A DNA stretch of 64,000 nucleotides from Megalopta genalis (Eukaryota; Arthropoda; Insecta; Hymenoptera; Halictidae): contig NW_027476876.1 of the NCBI RefSeq assembly GCF_051020955.1, positions 1 through 64,000 of the forward strand, in the 5' to 3' direction. The notes beneath the pieces were generated by a model, which saw only the letters and a list, made by a program, of their open reading frames with translations, searched no databases and was not told where the DNA came from. A program made the translations under genes and the position numbers. Below are positions 14,030-27,765 of the stretch, in pieces (the first letter of the stretch is position 1; every line of letters begins with the position of its first letter).

Positions 14030-15229
14030 TTAGCTTCAACAGCATGCGAAACAAACGAGTTAGCTTCAAATCCATGCGAAACACATGATTTAGCTTCAAA
14101 TCAATACGAATTAGAAGGGTTGTCTTGGAATCCATGCGAAACGTATGATATAGCTTCAAATACTTGTGATATACATGATTTAGCTTCAACAGCGTGTGAA
14201 AAAAACGAGTTTGCTTCAAAACCAAGCGAAACAAATGATTTAGCCTCAAATCAATGCGAAGTAGAAGGCTTAGCTTCGAATAAATGCGAAACAAATGGTT
14301 TAGCATCAAATACTTGTGATATATATGATATAGCTTCAACAGCATGCGAAAAAAACGAGTAGCTTCAAAACCAAGCGAAACAAATGATTTAGCCTCAAAT
14401 CAATGCGAAGTAGAAGGCTTAGCTTCGAATAAATGCGAAACAAATGGTTTAGCTTCAAATACATGTGATATATATGATTTAGTTTCAACAGCATGCGAAA
14501 CAAACGAGCTAACTTCAAATCCATGCGAAACACATGATTTAGCATCAAATCAATGCGAAGTAGAAGGCTTATCTTCGAATCCATGCGAAACAAATGGTTT
14601 AGCTTCAAATACTTGTGATATACATGATTTAGCTACAACTGCATGCGAAAAAAACGAGTTAGCTTCAAAACCAAGCGAAACACATGATTTAGCCTCAAAT
14701 CAAAGCGAAGTAGAAGGCTTATCTTCGATTCCATGCGATACAAATGGTTTAGCTTCAAATACATGTGATGTACATGATTTAGCTTCAACAGCATGCGAAA
14801 CAAACGAGTTAGCTTCAAATCCATGCGAAACACATGATTTAGCTTCAAATCAATACGAATTAGAAGGGTTGTCTTGGAATCCATGCGAAACGTATGATAT
14901 AGCTTCAAATACTTGTGATATACATGATTTAGCTTCAACAGCGTGTGAAAAAAACGAGTTTGCTTCAAAACCAAGCGAAACAAATGATTTAGCCTCAAAT
15001 CAATGCGAAGTAGAAGGCTTAGCTTCGAATAAATGCGAAACAAATGGTTTAGCATCAAATACTTGTGATATATATGATATAGCTTCAACAGCATGCGAAA
15101 AAAACGAGTAGCTTCAAAACCAAGCGAAACAAATGATTTAGCCTCAAATCAATGCGAAGTAGAAGGCTTAGCTTCGAATAAATGCGAAACAAATGGTTTA
15201 GCTTCAAATACATGTGATATATATGATTT
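14030..15229. repeat. 749 bp-spaced block pair
   Basis: About 450 bp at 14030-14480 is repeated at 14779-15229 with a shift of 749 bp (five pentamers minus one base). Both carry GTCTTGGAATCC, the rare TCAATACGAATTAG and the same -1 slip GCGAAAAAAACGAGTAGC (about 14360 and 15109). Sharing the same one-base deletion shows that it predates the duplication. Confidence 0.83.
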
Positions 15230-17307
15230 AGCTTCAACAGCATGCGAAACAAACGAGTTAGCTTCAAATCCATGCGAAACACATGATTTAGCCTCAAATC
15301 AATGCGAAGTAGAAGGCTTAGCTTCGAATAAATGCGAAACAAATGGTTTACCTTCAAATACTTGTGATATATATGATTTAGCTTCAACAGCATGCGAAAC
15401 AAAAGAGTTAGCTTCAAATCCATGCGAAACACCTGATTTAGCATCAAATCAATGCTAAGTAGAAGGCTGATCTTCGAATCCATGCGTAACAAATGGTTTA
15501 GCTTCAAATATTTGTGATATACATGATTTAGCTTCAACAGCATGCGAAACAAACGAGTTAGCTTCAGATCCATGCGAAACACATGATTTAGCTTCAAATC
15601 AATGCGAATTAGAAGGGTTGTCTTGGAATCCATGCGAAACGTATGATATAGCTTCAAATACTTGTGATATACATGATTTAGCTTCAACAGCATGTGAAAA
15701 AAACGAGTTAGCTTCAAAACCAAGCGAAACAAATGATTTAGCCTCAAATCAATGCGAAGTAGAAGGCTTAGCTTCGAATAAATGCAAAACAAATGGTTTA
15801 GCTTCAAATACTTGTGATATATATGATATAGCTTCAACAGCATGCGAAAAAAAAGAGTTAGCTTCAAATCCATGCGAAACACATGATTTAGCCTCAAATC
15901 AATGCGAAGTAGAAGTCTTAGCTTCGAATAAATGCGAAACAAATGGTTTAGCTTCAAATACTTGTGATATACATGATTTAGCTTCAACAGCATGCGAAAC
16001 AAACGAGTTAGCTTCAAATCCATGCGAAACACATGATTCAGATTCAAATCAATGCGAATTAGAAGGTTTGTCTTGGAATCCATGCGAAAAGTATGATATA
16101 GCTTCAAATACTTGTGATATACATGATTTAGATTCAACAGCATGCGAAACAAACGAGTTAGCTTCAAATCCATGCGAAACACATGATTTAGCCTCAAATC
16201 AATGCGAAGTAGAAGGCTTAGCTTCGAATAAATGCGAAACAAATGGTTTACCTTCAAATACTTGTGATATATATGATTTAGCTTCAACAGCATGCGAAAC
16301 AAACGAGCTAGCTTCAAATCCATGCGAAACACATGATTTAGCATCAAATCAATGCGAAGTAGAAGGCTTATCTTCGAATCCATGCGAAACAAATGGTTTA
16401 GCCTCAAATCAATGCGAAGTAGAAGGCTTAGCTTCGAACAAATGCGAAAAAAACGAGTTAGCTTCAAAACCAAGCGAAACACATGGTTTAGCCTCAAATC
16501 AATGCGAAGTAGAAGGCTTAGCTTCGAACAAATGCGAAACAAATGGTTCAGCTTCAAATACTTGTGATATATATGATTTACATTCAACAGCTTGCGAAAC
16601 AAACGAGTTAGCTTCAAATCCATGCGAAACACATGATTTAGCTTCAAATCAATGCGAAGTAGGAGGCTTATCTTCGATCCCATCCGATACAAATGGTTTA
16701 GCTTCAAATACTTGTGATATACATGATTTAGCTTCAACAGCATGCGAAACAAACGAGTTAGCTTCAAATCCATGCGAAACACATGATTCAGATTCAAATC
16801 AATGCTAAGTAGAAGGCTGATCTTCGAATCCATGCATAACAAATGGTTTAGCTTCAAATACTTGTGATATACATGATTTAGATTCAACAGCATGCGAAAC
16901 AAACGAGTTAGCTTCAAATCCATGCGAAACACATGATTTAGCCTCAAATCAATGCGAAGTAGAAGGCTTAGCTTCGAATAAATGCGAAACAAATGGTTTA
17001 CCTTCAAATACTTGTGATATATATGATTTAGCTTCAACAGCATGCGAAACAAAAGAGTTAGCTTCAAATCCATGCGAAACACATGATTTAGCTTCAAATC
17101 AATGCGAAGTAGGAGGCTTATCTTCGATCCCATCCGATACAAATGGTTTAGCTTCAAATACTTGTGATATACATGATTTAGCTTCAACAGCATGCGAAAC
17201 AAACGAGCTAGCTTCAAATCCATGCGAAACACATGATTTAGCATCAAATCAATGCGAAGTAGAAGGCTTATCTTCGAATCCATGCGAAACAAATGGTTTA
17301 GCATCAA
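15085..17307 (-). other. Minus-strand open frame (740 codons), probably non-genic
   Basis: Same basic decapeptide reading as 37042-39567. It runs through both hybrid monomers at 16395-16454 without a break, since they keep the 30 bp register. The C-terminus reads RLVLKLLVFFACC because the -1 slip at about 15109 changes frame. This shows that the frame is not protected against indels, arguing against selection for the protein. Other long frames of the same kind are 51292-53217 (641 codons), 30841-32727 and 40651-42537 (628 each), 12480-14345 (621) and 25161-26957 (598). Confidence 0.3.
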
Positions 17308-18739
17308 ATACTTGTGATATACATGATTTAGCTACAACTGCATGCGAAAAAAACGAGTTAGCTTCAAAACCAAGCGAAACACATGATTTAGCCTCAAATC
17401 AATGCGAAGTAGAAGGCTTAGCTTCGAATAAATGCGAAACAAATGGTTTAGCTTCAAATACTTGTGATATATATGATTTAGCTTCAACAGCATGCGAAAC
17501 AAACGAGTTAGCTTCAAATCCATGCGAAACACATGATTTAGCTTCAAATCAATGCGAAGTAGGAGGCTTATCTTCGATCCCATGCTATACAAATGGTTTA
17601 GCTTCAAATACTTGTGATATACATGATTTAGCTTCAACAGCATGCGAAAGAAACGAGTTAGATTCAAATCCATGCGAAACACATGATTCAGATTCAAATC
17701 AATGCGAAGTAGGAGGCTTATCTTCGATCCCATCCGATACAAATGGTTTAGCTTCAAATACTTGTGATATACATGATTTGGCTTCAACAGCATGCGAAAC
17801 AAACGAGTTAGCTTCAAATCCATGCGAAACACATGATTTAGCATCAAATCAATGCTAAGTAGAAGGCTGATCTTCGAATCCATGCGTAACAAATGGTTTA
17901 GCTTCAAATATTTGTGATATACATGATTTAGCTTCAACAGCATGCGAAACAAACGAGTTAGCTTCAGATCCATGCGAAACACATGATTTAGCTTCAAATC
18001 AATGCGAATTAGAAGGGTTGTCTTGGAATCCATGCGAAACGTATGATATAGCTTCAAATACTTGTGATATACATGATTTAGCTTCAACAGCATGTGAAAA
18101 AAACGAGTTAGCTTCAAAACCAAGCGAAACAAATGATTTAGCCTCAAATCAATGCGAAGTAGAAGGCTTAGCTTCGATTCCATGCGATACAAATGGTTTA
18201 GCTTCAAATACATGTGATGTACATGATTTAGCTTCAACAGCATGCGAAAAAAAGAGTTAGCTTCAAATCCATGCGAAACACATGATTTAGCCTCAAATCA
18301 ATGCGAAGTAGTAGGCTTAGCTTCGAATAAATGCGAAACATATGGTTTAGCTTCAAATACTTGTGATATACATGATTTAGCTTCAACAGCATGTGAAAAA
18401 AACGAGTTAGCTTCAAAACCAAGCGAAACAAATGATTTAGCCTCAAATCAATGCGAAGTAGAAGGCTTAGCTTCGAATAAATGCGAAACAAATGGTTTAG
18501 CTTCAAATACTTGTGATATATATGATTTAGCTTCAACAGCATGCGAAACAAACGAGTTAGCTTCAAATCCATGCGAAACACATGATTCAGATTCAAATCA
18601 ATGCGAAGTAGGAGGCTTATCTTCGATCCCATCCGATACAAATGGTTTAGCTTCAAATACTTGTGATATACATGATTTAGATTCAACAGCATGCGAAACA
18701 AACGAGTTAGCTTCAAATCCATGCGAAACATATGATTTA
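15230..18739. repeat. Pentamer segment with register-shifted hybrids
   Basis: Regular pentamers, with GTCTTGGAATCC marker blocks near 15620, 16070 (variant) and 18020. Near 16395-16560 the order is disturbed by an A/D hybrid (16395-16424) and an E/B hybrid (16425-16454), followed by C and a second A/D-like monomer. A -1 slip in an A-tract (seven instead of eight A) is at about 18247. No unique sequence seen. Confidence 0.8.
16395..16454 (+). repeat. A/D and E/B hybrid monomers
   Basis: 16395-16424 starts as A (GGTTTAGCC) and ends as D (CAATGCGAAGTAGAA). 16425-16454 starts as E (GGCTTAGCTTCGAA) and ends as B (GCGAAAAAAAC). Both remain exactly 30 bp, as expected for recombination between non-equivalent monomers aligned on their shared core. 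Confidence 0.85.
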
Positions 18740-21274
18740 GCCTCAAATCAATGCGAAGTAGAAGGCTTATCTTCGAATCCATGCGAAACAAATGGTTTAG
18801 CTTCAAATACTTGTGATATACATGATTTAGCTACAACTGCATGCGAAAAAAACGAGTTAGCTGCAAAACCAAGCGAAACACATGATTTAGCCTCAAATCA
18901 ATGCGAAGTAGAAGGCTTAGCTTCGAATAAATGCAAAACAAATGGTTTAGCTTCAAATACTAGTGATATATATGATTTAGCTTCAACAGCATGCGAAACA
19001 AACGAGTTAGCTTCAAATCCATGCGAAACACATGATTTAGCTTCAAATCAATGCGAAGTAGGAGGCTTATCTTCGATCCCATCCGATACAAATGGTTTAG
19101 CTTCAAATACTTGTGATATACATGATTTAGCTTCAACAGCATGCGAAAAAAACGAGTTAGCTTCAAATCCATGGGAAACACATGATTTAGCATCAAATCA
19201 ATGCTAAGTAGAAGGCTGATCTTCGAATCCATGCGTAACAAATGGTTTAGCTTCAAATATTTGTGATATACATGATTTAGCTTCAACAGCATGCGAAACA
19301 AACGAGTTAGCTTCAAATCCATGCGAAACACATGATTCAGCTTCAAATCAATGCGAATTAGAAGGGTTGTCTTGGAATCCATGCGAAACGTATGATATAG
19401 CTTCAAATACTTGTGATATACATGATTTAGCTTCAGCAGCATGTGAAAAAAACGAGTTAGCTTCAAAACCAAGCGAAACAAATGATTTAGCCTCAAATCA
19501 ATGCGAAGTAGAAGGCTTAGCTTCGAATAAATGCAAAACAAATGGTTTAGCTTCAAATACTCGTGATATATATGATATAGCTTCAACAGCATGCGAAAAA
19601 AAAGAGTTAGCTTCAAATCCATGCGAAACACATGATTTAGCCTCAAATCAATGCGAAGTAGAAGGCTTAGCTTCGAATAAATGCGAAACAAATGGTTTGG
19701 CTTCAAATACTTGTGATATACATGATTTAGCTTCAACAGCATGTGAAAAAAACGAGTTAGCTTCAAAACCAAGCGAAACAAATGATTTAGCCTCAAATCA
19801 ATGCGAAGTAGAAGGCTGATCTTCGAATCCATGCGAAGCAAATGGTTTAGATTCAAATACTTGTGATACACTTGATTTAGCATCAACTGCTCGCGAATCA
19901 AACGAGTTAGCTTCAAATCCATGCGAACACATGATTTAGCTTCAAATCAATGCGAAGTAGGAGGCTTATATTCGATTCCATGCGATACAAATGGTTTAGC
20001 TTCAAATACATGTGATGTACATGATTTAGCTACAACAGCATGCGAAACAAACGAGCTAGCTTCAAATCCATGCGAAACACATGATTTAGCATCAAATCAA
20101 TGCGAAGTAGAAGGCTTATCTTCGAATCCATGCGAAACAAATGGTTTAGCTTCAAATACTTGTGATATACATGATTTAGCTACAACTGCATGCGAAAAAA
20201 ACGAGTTAGCTGCAAAACCAAGCGAAACACATGATTTAGCCTCAAATCAATGCGAAGTAGAAGGCTTAGCTTCGAATAAATGCAAAACAAATGGTTTAGC
20301 TTCAAATACTAGTGATATATATGATTTAGCTTCAACAGCATGCGAAACAAACGAGTTAGCTTCAAATCCATGCGAAACACATGATTTAGCTTCAAATCAA
20401 TGCGAAGTAGGAGGCTTATCTTCGATCCCATCCGATACAAATGGTTTAGCTTCAAATACTTGTGATATACATGATTTAGCTTCAACAGCATGCGAAACAA
20501 ACGAGTTAGCTTCAAATCCATGGGAAACACATGATTTAGCATCAAATCAATGCTAAGTAGAAGGCTGATCTTCGAATCCATGCGTAACAAATGGTTTAGC
20601 TTCAAATATTTGTGATATACATGATTTAGCTTCAACAGCATGCGAAACAAACGAGTTAGCTTCAAATCCATGCGAAACACATGATTTAGCTTCAAATCAA
20701 TGCGAATTAGAAGGGTTCTCTTGGAATCCATGCGAAACGTATGATATAGCTTCAAATACTTGTGATATACATGATTTAGCTTCAGCAGCATGTGAAAAAA
20801 ACGAGATAGCTTCAAAACCAAGCGAAACAAATGATTTAGCCACAAATCAATGCGAAGTAGAAGGCTTAGCTTCGAATAAATGCGAAACAAATGGTTTAGC
20901 TTCAAATACTTGTGATATATATGATATAGCTTCAACAGCATGCGAAAAAAAAGAGTTAGCTTCAAATCCATGCGAAACACATGATTTAGCCTCAAATCAA
21001 TGCGAAGTAGAAGACTTAGCTTCGAATAAATGCGAAACAAATGGTTTGGCTTCAAATACTTGTGATATACATGATTTAGCTTCAACAGCATATGAAAAAA
21101 ACGAGTTAGCTTCAAAACCAAGCGAAACAAATGATTTAGCCTCAAATCAATGCGAAGTAGAAGGCTGATCTTCGAATCCATGCGAAGCAAATGGTTTAGA
21201 TTCAAATACTTGTGATACACTTTATTTAGCTTCAACTGCTCGCGAATCAAACGAGTTAGCTTCAAATCCATGCG
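18740..21274. repeat. 1349 bp tandem block, two copies plus a short third
   Basis: 18740-19925 matches 20089-21274 with a shift of 1349 bp (nine pentamers minus one base). Shared rare markers are GCTGCAAAACC (18862 and 20211), ACTAGTGATATA (about 18959 and 20308), GGGAAACAC, and the TCGCGA-bearing B monomer followed by the -1 slip (about 19926 and 21274). The match continues for a short distance into a third, truncated copy after 21275. About 25100-25500 is a further relative of the middle part. Confidence 0.85.
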
Positions 21275-21725
21275 AACACATGATTTAGCTTCAAATCAAT
21301 GCGAAGTAGGAGGCTTATCTTCGATTCCATGCGATACAAATGGTTTAGCTTCAAATACATGTGATGTACATGATTTAGCTACAACAGCATGCGAAACTAA
21401 CGGGTTAGCTTCAAATCCATGCGAAACACATGATTTAGATTAAAATCAATGCGATGTAGAAGGCTTATCTTCGAATCCATGCGAAACAAATGGTTTAGCT
21501 TCAAATACTTGTGATATACATGATTTACCTTCAACTGCATGCGAAACAAACGAATTAGCTTATAATCCATGCGAAACACATGGTTTAGCTTCAAATTAAT
21601 GCGAAGTAGAAGGGTTATCTTCGTATCCATGCGAAACAAATGGTTTAGTTTCAAATACTTGTGATACATTTGATTTAGCTTCAACAGCATGCGAAACAAA
21701 CGAGTTATCTTCAAATCCATGCGAA

Positions 21726-23915
21726 CACATGATTTAGCTTCAAATCAATGCGAAGTAGGAGGCTTATCTTCGATTCCATGCGATACAAATGGTTTAGCTT
21801 CAAATACATGTGATGTACATGATTTAGCTACAACAGCATGCGAAACTAACGGGTTAGCTTCAAATCCATGCGAAACACATGATTTAGATTAAAATCAATG
21901 CGAAGTAGAAGGCTTATCTTCGAATAAATGCGAAACAAATGGTTTAGCTTCAAATACTTGTGATATATATGATTTAGCTTCAACAGCATGCGAAACAAAC
22001 GAGTTAGCTTCAAATCCATGCGAAACACATGATTTAGCTTCAAATCAATGCGAAGTAGGAGGCTTATCTTCGATCCCATGCGATACAAATGGTTTAGCTT
22101 CAAGTACTTGTGATATACATGATTTAGCTTCAACAGCATGCGAAAGGAACGAGTTAGCTTCAAATCCATGCGAAACACATGATTCAGATTCAAATCAATG
22201 CGAAGTAGGAGGCTTATCTTCGATCCCATCCGATACAAATGGTTTAGCTTCAAATACTTGTGATATACATGATTTAGCTTCAACAGCATGCCAAACAAAC
22301 GAGTTAGCTTCAAATCCATGCGAAACACATGATTTAGCATCAAATCAACGCTAAGTAGAAGGCTGATCTTCGAATCGATGCGTAACAAATGGTTTAGCTT
22401 CAAATATTTGTGATATACATGATTTAGCTTCAACAGCATGCGAAACAAACGAGTTAGCTTCAAATCCATGCGAAACACATGATTTAGCTTCAAATCAATG
22501 CGAATTAGAAGGGTTGTCTTGGAATCCATGCGAAACGTATGATATAGCTTCAAATACTTGTGATATACATGATTTAGCTTCAGCAGCATGTGAAAAAAAC
22601 GAGTTAGCTTCAAAACCAAGCGAAACAAATGATTTAGCCTCAAATCAATGCGAAGTAGAAGGCTTAGCTTCGAATAAATGCAAAACAAATGGTTTAGCTT
22701 CAAATACTTGTGATATATATGATATAGCTTCAACAGCATGCGAAAAAAAAGAGTTAGCTTCAAATCCATGCGAAACACATGATTTAGCCTCAAATCAATG
22801 CGAAGTAGAAGGCTTAGCTTCGAATAAATGCGAAACAAATGGATTAGCTGCTTATACCTGTGATATGCATGATTTAGCTTCAACAGCATGCGAAACAAAC
22901 GAGCTAGCTTCAAATCCATGCGAAGCAAATGGTTTAGCTTCAAATACTTGTGATACACTTGATTTAGCTTCAACTGCTCGCGAATCAAACGAGTTAGCTT
23001 CAAATCCATGCGAACACATGATTTAGCTTCAAATCAATGCGAAGTAGGAGGCTTATCTTCGTTTCCATGCGATACAAATGGTTTAGCTTCAAATACATGT
23101 GATGTACATGATTTAGCTACAACAGCATGCGAAACTAACGGGTTAGCTTCAAATCCATGCGAAACACATGATTTAGATTAAAATCAATGCGATGTAGAAG
23201 GCTTATCTTCGAATCCATGCGAAACAAATGGTTTTGCTTCAAATACATGTGATGTACATGATTTAGCTACAACAGCATGCGAAACTAACGGGTTAGCTTC
23301 AAATCCATGCGAAACACATGATTTAGCTTCAAATCAATGCGAAGTAGGAGGCTTATCTTCGATCCCATGCGATACAAATGGTTTAGCTTCAAGTACTTGT
23401 GATATACATGATTTAGCTTCAACAGCATGCGAAAGAAACGAGTTAGCTTCAAATCCATGCGAAACACATGATTCAGATTCAAATCAATGCGAAGTAGGAG
23501 GCTTATCTTCGATCCCATCCGATACAAATGGTTTAGCTTCAAATACTTGTGATATACATGATTTAGCTTCAACAGCATGTCAAACAAACGAGTTAGCTTC
23601 AAATCCATGCGAAACACATGATTTAGCATCAAATCAACGCTAAGTAGAAGGCTGATCTTCGAATCGATGCGTAACAAATGGTTTAGCTTCAAATATTTGT
23701 GATATACATGATTTAGCTTCAACAGCATGCGAAACAAACGTGTTAGCTTCAAATCCATGCGAAACACATGATTTAGCTTCAAATCAATGCGAATTAGAAG
23801 GATTGTCTTGGAATCCATGTGAAACGTATGATATAGCTTCAAATACTTGTGATATACATGATTTAGCTTCAACAGCATGTGAAAAAAACGAGTAGGCTTC
23901 AAAACCAAGCGAAAC
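21726..23915. repeat. 1289 bp tandem block pair
   Basis: 21726-22625 matches 23015-23915 with a shift of 1289 bp. Shared markers are GAAACTAACGGG, CTTCAAGTACTTG (22100 and 23389) and AATCGATGCGTAAC. A stretch around 23190-23310 does not follow this shift and looks like a separately inserted pentamer copy. The right end of copy 2 coincides with the 25 bp insertion at 23922. CTTCAAGTACTTG occurs again near 25904. Confidence 0.8.
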
Positions 23916-23921
23916 ATATGA

Positions 23922-23946
23922 TTAATATGTTTCAAACATATGATGA
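23922..23946. other. 25 bp non-repeat insertion with interlocking inverted repeats
   Basis: In the related copy near 27720 the sequence runs GAAACATATGATTTAGCC without interruption. Here 25 extra bases (23922-23946) separate GAAACATATGA from TTTAGCC. They create GAAACATAT (23911-23919) opposite ATATGTTTC (23925-23933) with a 5 nt loop, and ATATGTTT (23925-23932) opposite AAACATAT (23934-23941) around one base. The sequence AAACATATGAT also occurs twice in direct orientation. It looks like a templated fold-back copy of the adjacent GAAACATATGA. No known transposon end is recognisable. Confidence 0.85.
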
Positions 23947-24397
23947 TTTAGCCTCAAATCCATGCGAAGTTGAAGGCTTAGCTTCGAATAAATGCGAAAC
24001 AAATGGTTTAGCTTCAAATACTTGTGATATATATGATTTAGCTTCAACAGCATGCGAAACAAACGAGTTAGCTTCAAATCCATGCGAAACACATGATTTA
24101 GCTTCAAATCAATGCGAAGTAGGAGGCTTATCTTCGATCCCTTGCGATACAAATGGTTTAGCTTCAAATACTTGTGATATACATGATTTAGCTTCAACAG
24201 CATGCGAAAGAAACGAGCTAGCTTCAAATCCATGCGAAACACATGATTTAGCATCAAATCAATGCGAAGTAGAAGGCTGATCTTCGAATCCATGCGAAGC
24301 AAATGGTTTAGCTTCAAATACTTGTGATATACATGATTTAGCTTCAACAGCATGCGAAACAAATGAGTTATATTCAAATCCAAGCGAAACACATGAT

Positions 24398-24946
24398 TTG
24401 TCTTCAAATCAATGCGAAGTAGAAAGCTTAGCTTCAAAACCATGGGAATCAAATGGTTTAGCTTCAAATACTTGTGATATGCATGATTTAGCTTCAACTA
24501 CTATCGAAAAAAACGAGTTAGCTTCAAATCCAAGCGAAACACATGATTTAGCCTCAAATCAATGCGAATTAGAAGGGTTATCTTCGTATCCATGCGAAAC
24601 AAATGGTTTAGCTGCAAATACTTGTGATATACGTGATTTAGCTTCAACTGCATGCGAAACAAACGAGTTAGCTTCGAATCCATGCGAAACACATGATATA
24701 GCATCAAATCAATGCGAAATAGAAGACTTATCTTCGTATCCATGCGAAACAAATGGTTTAGCTGCTAATACTTGTGATATACGTGATTTAGCTTCAACTG
24801 CATGCGAAACAAACGAGTTAGCTTCGAATCCATGCGAAACGAATAGTTTAGCTTCAAATACTTGTGATGTACATGATTCAGCTTCAACTGCATGGGAAAC
24901 GAACGAGTTAGCTTCAAATCCTTGCGAAACACATGATTTAGATTAA
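24398..24946 (+). repeat. Long-range marker block (ACTACTATCG B monomer, C/E hybrid)
   Basis: A recognisable composite: a B monomer with ACTACTATCGAAAAA, A monomers preceded by TTAGCTGCAAATAC and ending in ATACGT, then a C/E hybrid (24815-24844, GAGTTAGC joined to CTTCGAATCC) followed by an A monomer ending in GATGTACAT. The same composite recurs with few changes starting near 30819, 32709, 40629, 42519 and 59649, and in shortened form near 34299, 35649, 44109, 45459 and 46809. It marks block boundaries for mapping duplications. Confidence 0.82.
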
Positions 24947-27514
24947 AATCAATGCGAAGTTGAAGGCTTATCTTCGAATCCATTCGAAACAAATGGTTTA
25001 GCTTCAAATACTTGTGATATACATGATTTAGCTTCAACTGCATGCGAAACAAACGAGTTAGCTTAAAATCCATGCGGAAAACATGATTTAGCTTCAAATC
25101 AATGCGAAGTAGAAGGCTTAGCTTCGAATAAATGCAAAACAAATGGTTTAGCTTCAAATACTAGTGATATATATGATTTAGCTTCAACAGCATGCGAAAC
25201 AAACGAGTTAGCTTCAAATCCATGCGAAACACATGATTTAGCTTCAAATCAATGCGAAGTAGGAGGCTTATCTTCGATCCCATCCGATACAAATGGTTTA
25301 GCTTCAAATACTTGTGATATACATGATTTAGCTTCAACAGCATGCGAAACAAACGAGTTAGCTTCAAATCCATGGGAAACACATGATTTAGCATCAAATC
25401 AATGCTAAGTAGAAGGCTGATCTTCGAATCCATGCGTAACAAATGGTTTAGCTTCAAATATTTGTGATATACATGATTTAGCTTCAACAGCATGCGAAAG
25501 AAACGAGTTAGCTTCAAATCCATGCGAAACACATGATTCAGCTTCAAATTAATGCGAAGTAGAAGGGTTATCTTCGTATCCATGCGAAACAAATGGTTTA
25601 GTTTCAAATACTTGTGATACATTTGATTTAGCTTCAACAGCATGCGAAACAAACGAGTTATCTTCAAATACATGCGAAACACATGATTTAGCTTCAAATC
25701 AATGCGAAGTAGAAGGCTTATCTTCGAATAAATGCGAAACAAATGGTTTAGCTTCAAATACTTGTGATATATATGATTTAGCTTCAACAGCATGCGAAAC
25801 AAACGAGTTAGCTTCAAATCCATGCGAAACACATGATTTAGCTTCAAATCAATGCGAAGTAGGAGGCTTATCTTCGATCCCATGCGATACAAATGGTTTA
25901 GCTTCAAGTACTTGTGATATACATGATTTAGCTTCAACAGCATGCGAAAGGAACGAGTTAGCTTCAAATCCATGCGAAACACATGATTCAGATTCAAATC
26001 AATGCGAAGTAGGAGGCTTATCTTCGATCCCATCCGATACAAATGGTTTAGCTTCAAATACTTGTGATATATATGATTTAGCTTCAACAGCATGCGAAAC
26101 AAACGAGTTAGCTTCAAATCCATGCGAAACACATGATTTAGCTTCAAATCAATGCGAAGTAGGAGGCTTATCTTCGATCCCATGCGATACAAATGGTTTA
26201 GCTTCAAATACTTGTGATATACATGATTTAGCTTCAACAGCATGCGAAAGAAACGAGCTAGCTTCAAATCCATGCGAAACAAGTGATTTAGCATCAAATC
26301 AATGCGAAGTAGAAGGCTGATCTTCGAATCCATGCGAAGCAAATGGTTTAGCTTCAAATACTTGAGATATACATGATTTAGCTTCAACAGCATGCGAAAC
26401 AAATGAGTTATATTCAAATCCAAACGAAACACATGATTTATCTTCAAATCAATGCGAAGTAGAAAGCTTAGCTTCAAAACCATGGGAATCAAATGGTTTA
26501 GCTTCAAATACTTGTGATATACATGATTTAGCTTCAACAGCAAGCGAAACAAACGAGTTAGCTTCAAATCCATGCGAAACACATGATTTAGCTTCAAATC
26601 AATGCGAAGTAGGAAGCTTATCTTCGATCCCATGCGATACAAATGGTTTAGCTTCAAATACTTGTGATATACATGATTTAGCTTCAACAGCATGCGAAAC
26701 AAACGAGTTAGCTTCAAATCCATGCGAAACACATGAGTTAGCTTCAAATCAATGCGAAGTGGATGGCTTATCTTCGTATCCATGCGAAACGAATAGTTTA
26801 GCTTCAAATACTTGTGATATACATGATTCAGCTTCAACTGCATGCGAAACAAATGAGTTAGCTTTAAATCCATGCGAAACACATGATTTAGCTTCAAATC
26901 AATGCGAATTAGAACGGTTGTATTGAAATCCATGCGAAACGTATGATATAGCTTCAAATACTTGTGTTATACATGATTTAGCTTCAACAGCATGTGAAAA
27001 AAACGAGTTAGCTTCAAAACCAAGCGAAACAAATGATTTAGCCTCAAATCAATGCGAAGTAGAAGGCTTAGCTTCGAATAAATGCGGAACAAATGGTTTA
27101 GCTTCAAATACTTGTGATATATATGATATAGCTTCAACAGCATGCGAAAAAAAAGAGTTAGCTTCTAATCCATGCGAAACACATGATTTAGCCTCAAATC
27201 AATGCGAAGTAGAAGGCTTAGCTTCGAATAAATGCGAAACAAATGGTTTAGCTTCAAATACTTGTGATATATATGATTTAGCTTCAACAGCATGCGAAAC
27301 AAACGAGTTAGCTTCAAATCCATGCGAAACACATGATTTAGCTTCAAATCAATGCGAAGTAGGAGGCTTATCTTCGATCCCATGCGATACAAATGGTTTA
27401 GCTTCAAATACTTGTGATATACATGATTTAGCTTCAACAGCATGCGAAAGAAACGAGCTAGCTTCAAATCCATGCGAAACACATGATTTAGCTTCAAATC
27501 AATGCGAAGTAGGA

Positions 27515-27544
27515 GGCTTATCTTCGATCCCATGCGAAACAAAC
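27515..27544 (+). repeat. E/B hybrid monomer
   Basis: Starts as E (GGCTTATCTTCGATCCC) and ends as B (GCGAAACAAAC), so that an A monomer and the equivalent of one more monomer are lost in register. It is followed by CGTGTTAGC, a marker shared only with about 23738, linking this block to the one that ends at the palindromic insertion. Confidence 0.82.
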
Positions 27545-27754
27545 GTGTTAGCTTCAAATCCATGCGAAACACATGATTTAGCTTCAAATCAATGCGAATT
27601 AGAAGGGTTGTCTTGGAATCCATGTGAAACGTATGATATAGCTTCAAATACTTGTGATATACATGATTTAGCTTCAACAGCATGTGAAAAAAACGAGTAG
27701 GCTTCAAAACCAAGCGAAACATATGATTTAGCCTCAAATCAATGCGAAGTAGAC

Positions 27755-27765
27755 AAATGGTTGAA
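27755..27765. other. 11 bp insertion inside a D monomer tail
   Basis: Between GCGAAGTAGA and AGGCTGATC there are 11 extra bases, CAAATGGTTGA (boundaries ambiguous by a base or two). They resemble the E/A junction ACAAATGGTTTA, suggesting a short templated insertion. The insertion lies about 40 bp downstream of GAAACATATGATTTAGCC, the same variant that carries the 25 bp insertion at 23922. Confidence 0.75.

Noticed and set aside
23911..23946. Insertion-sequence or MITE end
   Set aside because: Only 25 bp; arms derive from the adjacent GAAACATATGA, no target-site duplication can be separated from the repeat, and no transposase is in the window.
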